Part shown: in pieces, positions 26,591 through 33,918 of the stretch
Numbering within the stretch: position 1 is the stretch's first letter
How the letters are laid out: every line of letters starts with the position of its first letter
Assembly (NCBI GenBank): GCA_002490725.1
Contig: DKUN01000006.1
Coordinates: forward strand, 34,302 to 98,301
DNA length: 64,000 bases
From: Porphyromonadaceae bacterium UBA7203
Lineage (GTDB): Bacteria > Bacteroidota > Bacteroidia > Bacteroidales > Muribaculaceae
Direction: 5' to 3'
The notes under the pieces: model-generated
Seen by the model: only the letters and a program-made list of their open reading frames with translations
Told to the model about the DNA's origin: nothing
Database searches by the model: none
Made by a program: the position numbers and the translations under genes

Positions 26591-29074
26591 TCAGGGGAGG
26601 AGGGTCGAGATGAGTTGGCCGGAATCGGTGAATCCGAAAACGGTGACCTGGCGCGTTTCGTCGTTTCTGACGTCGGATGCGTCAGGAGTCCAGTTGCCGT
26701 TTGGCGTGAGGCATTCCTGATAGGCGCTTTTTTCGTCTTGATATCCGAGCGGTGAGTGGGTCTGGATGAAGAGGCTGTTGTCTGATCCGTTCCTGCCCGT
26801 TTTGGTCGTTATGATGAGGGCGCCTCCGCCGTGGGCGGCTGTGTTGCTGACCGCCAGGGCGGCATATGAGGGCACGTATTGTATGGTTTCAATTACGTCG
26901 ACGGGGTAGTTGCCGGTCAGTTCATCGATTTCCGACATGCCTTTGTCGGAGTATTTGACTGCCGATTCGGCAATGTTTTGCGGGGCTCCGCGGCCTGAAC
27001 GGAACATCCGGATGTCTTTGCGCGTCACCAGCGTTTTATCGAGTTTAGGGTTGATTTCATTGATGACCGATGATGCCCATTTGACGCCGTTGACCCAGAT
27101 TTCGACCGGGGCGGGGCCTCCGAAAATGGAGTTGCTGCGGGTTGAAATCAGGCGTCCGCCTTCGATTTTCAGGCCGGGGATGGTGCGGATAATTTCTTCG
27201 TAGGAGGTGATGTGGCGTTCTTGCAGCGTGTTGCTGTCGAAGGTGCGTATGCCCATCGATGCCTGGAGCATGGCTGTGTTTTCCTCATTGGTGCGGGGGG
27301 AGGTGACCTGGATTTCGCGCAGCATGATGCCGGAGCGCTCGAGTTGGTCAATGGAGGCCGGGACGTGGTCGGGGCGTGTCAGCGGCATGGGCAGCGGGGT
27401 CACTGTCGGAAAGGAGTCGGTGGCTATTTCGAAGTTGTGTTCCCGTTTTCCGGATTTGTTGAAGGCCTGGCAGATGAAGTGCGTGCCGTCGGGCCAGTCA
27501 ATGCCGGTTACGGTGAATCGGCCGGTGCTGTCGGTTTGTGCGGCGTTGGCCAGTCCGAGCGTAGGCGCGATGATGTTTATGCAGGCGTCGGCCATTGGTT
27601 TTCCGCGCCATCGCGACTTGATTACGCCGCTGATTACGCCGCCGATTTCAATCGGGTAGGTCGGTTCGACGAGCCGGCCGGAAAGTAGCCGGGCCACGTC
27701 GGCGTCATAGCGCGAGGAGCAGGCCGCGAGCATCAGAGCGTCGGTTTCGGCGCGCAGCCCGATGCTGTCGGGGTTGGAGAAGTAGCGGTTGAGGTCGGGT
27801 ATATAGCCGTTGAGGTCAGTGCGGAGCATGGCGGCCTGAGGTGACATTGCTGCCGAGGTTGAATCGGCGCCGGCAAAAAGTACATAGCTGCCTGAGGGAA
27901 TGTCGGCGGCGGTGAGCGCCGAGGCTGAGCGGTCGAAGTTGTAGGCGGTGCGGGCGCTGATTTCCCGGCCTTGAGCGTCAAGCAGCATGAATCGCACCGG
28001 GCCGGCCGACAGGCTGCTTTTTGGAACCATCACGGGGAAGGCGTCGATTGTGTCGAGCAGCTGAATGTCGCCTCTGACGTGGGCCGCGAGGATTGTGGTT
28101 GCGGGCTTGCGGCCAATGACATCGACTATGAAATGGTGGCTGCGCGTAGCCACGACCTGCAGGGCCGCTGCGTCGGGGTCGGGGGCTGGCAGCGGATAGG
28201 TACGGCCGTTGATTACGGCCGAGTAGGCCGCCGGGGCTACCGGCAGGAAGTTGATGCGGCCGATGCCGTTGGGGTCGGTGGCGAGCGGGGCCACGTGGTT
28301 GCCGTTGGCGTCGACCACCTCGCCGCTTATTTCGGCCGGGCGTCCGTCGGGGTCAGTGGCCCGGAAAACCAGGGTGTTGCTCACTCCCGGAATCAGGGCG
28401 CCTCCCTCTGGAAAGAATTCCACGCCGATTGATGAGGGGTCGTAGGGTATGGCAATGAATTTCGAATAGTTGTCGAATGTGACTTTTACCGTGCCGATTT
28501 CGGGCGGTATGGTGAATCGGTGAGCCGACTTTTTGCGTCCGGCGTCGGCTATGACTCCGTCGGGGCCACAGTGCACGAGGCTCTCGCTTCCGACCGGTTT
28601 TCCGGTTGAACGTTCGGTGAGCCTGACCGAGAGTTTGCGCCCGTTGATTTCGGGTGTGATTCGGTATTTGTAGGCATATATGCTGCTGACCTCGATCGGG
28701 GTGCGCGAAAAGTATTCCTGGCCCTGGTTCTGCATGTATGTGGTGTAGGCGGCCAGGGTGTATCGGCTTTCGGGGAGCTCGCGGTCAAGGGGCATCACTC
28801 CTGCAAAAACTCCGTCGAGGTTGCGCACTTTGATGCGGCTGTGGACTGTGCCGAACGGGTCGATGAGCTCCACGTAGATGAATTGGCTGAGCTTTTTGGT
28901 CTCACTGCCTGAGGCGGCGTCCTGGACGAAGGCGCGGAATCGGACCGTGTCGCCCGTGACGAAGCGGCTGCCGTTGGTGAACAGCTGTATTTTTTCCTGT
29001 GGATAGCCGGTTACGGCATGTGCGGGTAAGGCAAGTGTGAACAGCAGGACTACAATAAGCAAAGCACTACGCAT
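26591..29074 (-). CDS. Secreted MG2-like protein with TonB-plug-like domain and no barrel
   Basis: An 827-residue exported protein (signal peptide 1-20, ending LPAHA). The N-terminal half resembles the macroglobulin-like MG2 modules seen in Bacteroidetes surface proteins (LFTNGSRFVTGDTVRFRAFV; FFPEGGALIPGVSNTLVFRA). A carboxypeptidase-regulatory-like fold follows at about 490-550 (GVISGVIKSRWRGKPMADACINI). Then comes a plug-like domain (about 600-760: ITSYEEIIRTIPGLKIEGG, VEIWVNGVKW, DVIETIQYVPS, GGALIITTKTGR). There is no beta-barrel, so it cannot be a TonB transporter itself. It has its own promoter and no SusC/SusD neighbour. Confidence 0.72.
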   Translation of the reverse strand: MRSALLIVVLLFTLALPAHAVTGYPQEKIQLFTNGSRFVTGDTVRFRAFVQDAASGSETKKLSQFIYVELIDPFGTVHSRIKVRNLDGVFAGVMPLDRELPESRYTLAAYTTYMQNQGQEYFSRTPIEVSSIYAYKYRITPEINGRKLSVRLTERSTGKPVGSESLVHCGPDGVIADAGRKKSAHRFTIPPEIGTVKVTFDNYSKFIAIPYDPSSIGVEFFPEGGALIPGVSNTLVFRATDPDGRPAEISGEVVDANGNHVAPLATDPNGIGRINFLPVAPAAYSAVINGRTYPLPAPDPDAAALQVVATRSHHFIVDVIGRKPATTILAAHVRGDIQLLDTIDAFPVMVPKSSLSAGPVRFMLLDAQGREISARTAYNFDRSASALTAADIPSGSYVLFAGADSTSAAMSPQAAMLRTDLNGYIPDLNRYFSNPDSIGLRAETDALMLAACSSRYDADVARLLSGRLVEPTYPIEIGGVISGVIKSRWRGKPMADACINIIAPTLGLANAAQTDSTGRFTVTGIDWPDGTHFICQAFNKSGKREHNFEIATDSFPTVTPLPMPLTRPDHVPASIDQLERSGIMLREIQVTSPRTNEENTAMLQASMGIRTFDSNTLQERHITSYEEIIRTIPGLKIEGGRLISTRSNSIFGGPAPVEIWVNGVKWASSVINEINPKLDKTLVTRKDIRMFRSGRGAPQNIAESAVKYSDKGMSEIDELTGNYPVDVIETIQYVPSYAALAVSNTAAHGGGALIITTKTGRNGSDNSLFIQTHSPLGYQDEKSAYQECLTPNGNWTPDASDVRNDETRQVTVFGFTDSGQLISTLLP

Positions 29075-29112
29075 AACTGATTGGATTTAAAGTAAAAAGA
29101 CACGTTATGCCG

Positions 29113-29143
29113 CAAATGTACAAAAAAAAGCGAAAAAAGCCAA
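29113..29143 (-). promoter_or_regulatory. Promoter of the MG2/plug protein gene
   Basis: On the minus strand TTG (29143-29141), 20 bases, then TACATTTG (29120-29113); the leader would be about 35 bases. Confidence 0.65.
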
Positions 29144-29411
29144 GCCTAAGGGTGAAAATCCGTGACGATGAGTTTATTTAACACTTGCTTTTAAGTTTTT
29201 TTGGCGGTCGGGGGCTAACAAAGGTCTTGCAGCTGTTGTTTTATAGTCAGCTATTGAAAATATGCGAACTGAAAATGCATCCCTCGTCCTCTGCGACTGA
29301 GTTGTGAAACTGGGTGCAGAGGCTCTCATAAATAAATAGTTGAAACGTGAGGGGAGGGGCGTCGGCCAATAACCGCGCCCCTCCTTTTCATGTTGTCGCA
29401 ACAGGGTTGGT
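29144..29411. other. Gene-free stretch with two hairpins
   Basis: No convincing gene lies between the MG2/plug promoter and the end of the CDP-alcohol enzyme gene. Two inverted repeats are visible: CCTCTGC/GCAGAGG (29288-29294 with 29316-29322), and GGAGGGGCG/CGCCCCTCC (29353-29361 with 29376-29384). The second is followed on the plus strand by TTTT. It probably ends the minus-strand operon at 29412. A plus-strand small RNA is conceivable, but I see no promoter for one. Confidence 0.45.
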
Positions 29412-30269
29412 TCAGCCGAGCAGGGAGCCGCATGCGCGCTCGTGGCGCGAAATCATGTAGGCGAGAATGATGTTGCCCAGGGTGAGCTCGCAAACGAAGT
29501 AGACCCAGGGAACCCCGGCCAGCAGGCAGATTGCAAGCGTGATCGAGCGCCAGTTGAACGTCAGCACGTTGGCCCACTTCATCAGGGGCAGGCTCTTTTG
29601 GCGGAACTCGGCGGGGAGCTCGCCGCGACGGCGCAGGGCCTGGGCGTTTGACGTGAGGCTTTCCTGGCAGCGGGTATAGCCGAGATAGAGGCTCATGATG
29701 AGCTTTTGCAGGCCCCTGGCCTGCTGATACTTCTGGCGCAGGGCCGATGAGTCTTCGAGCTCGCTCTTGCCGTTCACTACCTGGAGGTGCATCTGGCGGT
29801 AATAGTCGGCCATTGCGGCCTGAAACGCATGGCAGGCGCCGGCAGCTACGGCCACGGTCCACACAACCCACGTGTGGTCGGCAAACCAGGGCTGGGTGAG
29901 GTTGGTGCGCAGGCAAATGCAGACGTAGATGGAAATGAACCAGAAGTCGCCGGCCATGCCGTCGAGTATGCGGCCGAGCTGGCTGTATTGTTTGGTCATG
30001 CGTGCGAGCTGGCCGTCGGCGCTGTCGAACGAGTTGGCCAGAATCAGCAGCAGCAGGCCGATCACGTTGGTCAGCAGGTCGGTGGGGTAGAAGCAGATGC
30101 CTGCGGCGACGCCGATGAAAATCGAGGCGATGGTGATGGCGTTGGGGGTTATGCCGAGGCGCTCGGCGAGTTTGGCTTCGGCCCAGCCTATGCGGCGGTA
30201 GAAGTAGATGTCGATATGTTCCTCGGTGTCGAGGCTTTTGAGTGATGATTTGAAGTCTTGCTTGTTCAT
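29412..30269 (-). CDS. CDP-alcohol phosphatidyltransferase family membrane enzyme
   Basis: A 285-residue membrane protein with about six hydrophobic segments and the CDP-alcohol transferase motif beginning at D82 (DSADGQLAR, then G99, D103). These enzymes displace CMP from a CDP-activated alcohol or lipid with a second alcohol. The motif is unusual: the fourth Asp, expected at 107, is Gly, with Asp at 108. The ATG overlaps the stop of the ATP-grasp gene as ATGA, so the two are tightly coupled. With the nucleotidyltransferase two genes upstream it suggests a complete route to a phosphodiester-linked head group; donor and acceptor are unknown. Confidence 0.87.
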   Translation of the reverse strand: MNKQDFKSSLKSLDTEEHIDIYFYRRIGWAEAKLAERLGITPNAITIASIFIGVAAGICFYPTDLLTNVIGLLLLILANSFDSADGQLARMTKQYSQLGRILDGMAGDFWFISIYVCICLRTNLTQPWFADHTWVVWTVAVAAGACHAFQAAMADYYRQMHLQVVNGKSELEDSSALRQKYQQARGLQKLIMSLYLGYTRCQESLTSNAQALRRRGELPAEFRQKSLPLMKWANVLTFNWRSITLAICLLAGVPWVYFVCELTLGNIILAYMISRHERACGSLLG

Positions 30270-31105
30270 CGTTTCAGTAGTTTACGTGCGTGTGACGCAA
30301 TGTGTCGGATAATGGCCTTGGCGGCCTGTTGGCGGCATGGCGCGAATCCGGGCCAGTCGTTGAAGGATATTATTACGAATGAGCCGGTCAGGGGGTCGAC
30401 TATGGCGTCGCCGCCGTAGACGGATACTCCGAGGCTTTCGGCCGCGCGGCCGCATGTGGCGCCAAACGCGTCGGCGTCGAACTGATCCGGAATCTGCGGC
30501 GAGTCGGCCGTGAAGTAATAGTGGAAAAAGTCGGTGGCTCCGACGCCGTAGAACTTCACGTGGAGTCCGGCGACGTGGCGGGCCACGGTGGCCTGCCTGA
30601 TGCCGCGGATAAAGAATTCGCTGAGCAGTTCCTGCGCTTCCTCGATGTGGCGCGCGTGGGCCACGTCTTCTTTATGGATTGTCTGGCAGTCGGCGCGCTT
30701 GACCCAACAGCGCTCGATGCCTGCGTCCTTGAGCCTGCGGCGCACGTCTTCGTCGGTAGCCACGACAAATGTCGGTGGCTGAGGTATGCCCTCGCGCTCG
30801 AAAATGCGCACCATGTTCGCGCGGGCACAGTGGGCAATGCCGTGGCCGGAGTTGATGACGATGCGTCCGCGCCCCTCCAGCGCGAGCAGGCGGGAGGTTG
30901 AGCGCTCGTCGCGCGTCATGGCCATGACTATCGGCTCTGAGCCTATGCCGTGGGCAATGAACTGCTCTTCGCTGTAGACGTTGACAGTCAGGCCGCGACG
31001 GCGCAGGCCGGCTGCGACGTCGTTAAGGATGGCGGCGTCGCAACTGACGTTGTTGGGCGAGAAATGCCCTCCACGTAATATGCCTGCTACGGCGATGGCT
31101 GACAC
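30266..31105 (-). CDS. ATP-grasp-like ligase
   Basis: A 279-residue protein I place in the ATP-grasp superfamily by pattern, not by a known close relative. Features are a small N-terminal Rossmann-like region; a segment like the RimK/Ddl family (ARANMVRIFEREGIPQPPTFVV, about residues 95-116); a lysine in CWVKRADCQT; and a metal-binding-like end, GDAIVDPLTGSFVIISFNDWPGF (about 225-247). Such enzymes form an acyl phosphate and join it to an amine, often an amino acid. The start is GTG at 31105, 11 bases after the nucleotidyltransferase stop. It is the central gene of a three-gene operon. Confidence 0.65.
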   Translation of the reverse strand: MSAIAVAGILRGGHFSPNNVSCDAAILNDVAAGLRRRGLTVNVYSEEQFIAHGIGSEPIVMAMTRDERSTSRLLALEGRGRIVINSGHGIAHCARANMVRIFEREGIPQPPTFVVATDEDVRRRLKDAGIERCWVKRADCQTIHKEDVAHARHIEEAQELLSEFFIRGIRQATVARHVAGLHVKFYGVGATDFFHYYFTADSPQIPDQFDADAFGATCGRAAESLGVSVYGGDAIVDPLTGSFVIISFNDWPGFAPCRQQAAKAIIRHIASHARKLLKR

Positions 31106-31116
31106 TTTCGGGCGAA

Positions 31117-31827
31117 TCAGTCGTTGTTTTCCTGAGCCTCGATGAATTCGCGTGCTTCGACGAGGTCGTGGGGACGGTCAACGTCAAATACCTTGCCCAT
31201 TTCGTGGGCGCGCACGTCAAGGTCGCGCAGCAGCAGGGCGCGCTGGAACTCGCGCAGGCCGTTGACGCCGGTTGTCATGGAAAGGTCGAGCACGTCGCGG
31301 GCGGCGGGGCCGAGGCCATAGATGCCGGCCGATACATGTTCGGCGGCATCGGTGGGGAAGTCGCCAAAGGCGTTGATGCGGTTGTCGGCGCCGACTTCGA
31401 CATAGAGCGGTTTCTCATCGTCGACAAAGCGGGTAACGCCCATCAGCACGTCGTGGCCTTCCATGGCGGCAAAGGCGTCGAGATAGTCGTGGAATTCTTT
31501 GGTGACGAATACGGTGTCGACCGTGAGGCCTACGAATTTTTCATTGCGGGGAATGTCGCGGACCACGGCTGCGAGCGAATGGGCGGCCGAGGGAGTGTGG
31601 GCCGAAATTATGTTGAGTTCGAAGGGGAGACTGAGGGTGCGCAGGTGGGCCTCGATTTCGGGTTTTTCGCTGTTGACGATGATACTTACGGATTGCACGT
31701 CAGAGCGTTGGGCAATGATTTCGAGCATGCGCTCCGAAAGGGTCTTGCCGTTGATGGTTACGAGCGGCTTGGCTGATACGCTGCCGAGGCGTGAACCTTC
31801 GCCGGCAGCAAGTATGGCATAATGCAT
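31117..31827 (-). CDS. Nucleotidyltransferase (sugar-phosphate or CTP type)
   Basis: A 236-residue enzyme with the nucleotidyltransferase signature LAAGEGSRLG...KPLV at residues 6-22, and a metal/sugar-binding region (FVGLTVDTVFV, VSAGIYGLGP). This family activates a phosphorylated sugar or alcohol with CTP, UTP or GTP; MobA-like and inositol-phosphate cytidylyltransferases share the fold. Placement first in an operon ending in a CDP-alcohol transferase favours a cytidylyltransferase (inference). It has its own promoter, with a leader of about 30 bases. Confidence 0.82.
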   Translation of the reverse strand: MHYAILAAGEGSRLGSVSAKPLVTINGKTLSERMLEIIAQRSDVQSVSIIVNSEKPEIEAHLRTLSLPFELNIISAHTPSAAHSLAAVVRDIPRNEKFVGLTVDTVFVTKEFHDYLDAFAAMEGHDVLMGVTRFVDDEKPLYVEVGADNRINAFGDFPTDAAEHVSAGIYGLGPAARDVLDLSMTTGVNGLREFQRALLLRDLDVRAHEMGKVFDVDRPHDLVEAREFIEAQENND

Positions 31828-31860
31828 GACTTAAGTATATAAATTGCGTTAAATGAGCGG

Positions 31861-31888
31861 CAAAGTTACAAAAAAATCCGTAATTTTG
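31861..31888. promoter_or_regulatory. Divergent promoters for the nucleotidyltransferase operon and pdxA
   Basis: TAACTTTG on the minus strand (31868-31861) and TAATTTTG on the plus strand (31881-31888), 12 bases apart. Each lies about 32-33 bases from its start codon. Confidence 0.65.
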
Positions 31889-31920
31889 CACTCGATTATC
31901 CAAAAACCGATACTAATCCG

Positions 31921-32994
31921 ATGGAAGATAAAAAGATAAAAGTGGGCATTACCCACGGCGATTATAACGGAGTAGGCTATGAGGTCATACTCAAGGCTTT
32001 CGAAGACCCCGCGATTTTTGAGCTCTGCACGCCTGTCGTTTACGGCAGCCAGCGCATGGTTGCGCACTATCGCAAGCACCTTGACCTGCCGCAGGTTCAA
32101 TATTTCCGCGCCGACAGCGCGGCCGACGCCCGCGACGGCGTCATGAACATCGTCAATGTTGTAGGCGACGATGAGAACATCACTCCCGGCCAGAGCAGCA
32201 GTGCGGCCGGCCGTGCGGCCGTGGCGGCTCTCGAGCGCGCGACATCCGACCTGAAGGCCGGCCTGATCGACGTCGTTGTGACCGCACCGATCAACAAGGA
32301 GAACATCCAGAGCCCTGAATTCAGTTTCCCGGGCCATACGGAGTATTTCGAATCGTCAGTCGGAAACCCCGGCGACCGCGCGCTGATGATCATGGCGTCT
32401 GACTGCGGCCTGCGCGTGGCGCTGGCCACCATACACATGCCGTTGGCAAAGGTGAGCGGCGTGCTGACGTCTGATCTCATTGTCAAGCGTCTTGAAGACT
32501 TCAACCTTGCGCTGATGCGTGATTTCGGCGTGCACTGTCCGCGCATTGCCGTGCTTGCACTGAATCCGCACGCCGGCGACGGCGGCCTGCTCGGCAAGGA
32601 GGAGTCCGATATTATCGAGCCCGCCATTGCCGAGGCGCGCAACCTGCGCATCCAGGCGTTCGGCCCTTATCCGGCCGACGGATTTTTCGGCGCCGGAAGC
32701 CACACGAAGTTCGACGGTGTGCTGGCCATGTATCATGACCAGGGCCTCATTCCCTTCAAGGCCCTCTGCGGCGCCGGCGGCGTGAATTTTACGGCCGGAC
32801 TCCCCTACGTGCGCACTTCGCCTGATCATGGCACGGCCTATGACATTGCCGGCAAGGGCCTGGCCGACGCGCAATCTATGCGCCAGGCCATCTACATGGC
32901 CATCGATGCCCTCCGCAACCGCGCGCGCCACACCGAAGCGTTTGCCGCTCCGCTTAAGAAGCTCTATCAGGAGCGCCGCGAAAATAACTCATAA
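31921..32994 (+). CDS. pdxA: 4-hydroxythreonine-4-phosphate dehydrogenase
   Basis: A 357-residue NAD-dependent enzyme of the DXP-dependent pyridoxal 5'-phosphate pathway. It shows the opening VGITHGDYNGVGYEV, the substrate-binding region VTAPINKENI and FPGHTEYF, metal-binding histidines in NPHAGDGG and AMYHDQGLIPFK, and the end VRTSPDHGTAYDIAG. A PlsC-type acyltransferase gene follows after 21 bases. Confidence 0.94.
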   Translation: MEDKKIKVGITHGDYNGVGYEVILKAFEDPAIFELCTPVVYGSQRMVAHYRKHLDLPQVQYFRADSAADARDGVMNIVNVVGDDENITPGQSSSAAGRAAVAALERATSDLKAGLIDVVVTAPINKENIQSPEFSFPGHTEYFESSVGNPGDRALMIMASDCGLRVALATIHMPLAKVSGVLTSDLIVKRLEDFNLALMRDFGVHCPRIAVLALNPHAGDGGLLGKEESDIIEPAIAEARNLRIQAFGPYPADGFFGAGSHTKFDGVLAMYHDQGLIPFKALCGAGGVNFTAGLPYVRTSPDHGTAYDIAGKGLADAQSMRQAIYMAIDALRNRARHTEAFAAPLKKLYQERRENNS

Positions 32995-33015
32995 TTAGTA
33001 ATCTCTGAAAGAATC

Positions 33016-33876
33016 ATGGCTGAAGAAACTATCAAAGAAACGGAAAGCATAAGGCCTGACGTCCTGACTGCCGATGATATAATTGAACTCGTGCCCAGAC
33101 TGAGCGGCCACCGCAAGCTGGTTGAACGTCTCGTCAGGTGGACGCATCTCGAAGACGTCAACCGCTATCACCGCCTTGTGTGCGACACGCCCGGACCGCG
33201 CGCCGCTACACGTCTTATCTCCGAGGCTTTCGGGTCGACCATGCGCGTGGATAACGCCGACATTCTCGACCGCCTGCCCGAGGGCGCGTTCATTACTGTC
33301 AGCAACCATCCGTTCGGCGCCGTCGACGGCATTGCGCTGATTTCGCTTATCGGCGAGAAGCGGCCCGAGTTCAAGGTGATGGTCAACATGATTCTGAACC
33401 GCATCGGAGCCCTGCGCCCCAACTTTATAGCCGTTGACCCGCTCGCGCAGAACGACCCCGCCAAGAAGGCCGTTTCCATCAACGGCATCCGCGCCTGCCT
33501 GCGCCAGATTAAGGAGGGCAAGCCCCTGGGCTTCTTCCCTGCCGGCGCAATGAGCAAGACCAACCGCAAGGGCCAGCTCGAAGACCGCCCCTGGCAGGAC
33601 TCGGTGCTCCAGCTCATCTATCGCTCCAACGTGCCCGTCGTGCCCGTGTTTTTCCACGGCTCCAACAGCCGGCTGTTTAACTTCGTGGGCCATGTGTGCT
33701 GGCCTTTGCGCTCGCTGATGTTGCCGCGCGAGGTTGTGCGCAAGTGCGGCTCCGAGATTCATGTCTCCATCGGCGAGCCCATTTCGGTTGAAGAGCAGCG
33801 CCCGTATCGCGAAAATGCCGAAACCCTCGGCCGTTTCCTGCGCGAACGGACCTATGCGCTGCGCAATCTGAAGTGA
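33016..33876 (+). CDS. PlsC-superfamily lysophospholipid/O-acyltransferase
   Basis: A 286-residue acyltransferase. The catalytic block is SNHPFGAVDG with H98 and D104: H-x5-D rather than the usual H-x4-D. This longer spacing occurs in the OlsA/GlsA-like acyltransferases that O-acylate amino-acid lipids, and the Bacteroidetes sequences I recall share NHPxGxxDG. FFPAGAMSK (about 175) is the glycerol-phosphate/lyso-lipid binding block, and VPVVPVFFHG follows. A glycine-lipid role is plausible but no N-acyltransferase partner gene is next to it. It follows pdxA by 21 bases. Confidence 0.83.
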   Translation: MAEETIKETESIRPDVLTADDIIELVPRLSGHRKLVERLVRWTHLEDVNRYHRLVCDTPGPRAATRLISEAFGSTMRVDNADILDRLPEGAFITVSNHPFGAVDGIALISLIGEKRPEFKVMVNMILNRIGALRPNFIAVDPLAQNDPAKKAVSINGIRACLRQIKEGKPLGFFPAGAMSKTNRKGQLEDRPWQDSVLQLIYRSNVPVVPVFFHGSNSRLFNFVGHVCWPLRSLMLPREVVRKCGSEIHVSIGEPISVEEQRPYRENAETLGRFLRERTYALRNLK

Positions 33877-33918
33877 TTTTGATTTCGCGTCTCATTCTTT
33901 TACACACATACATTCGTT

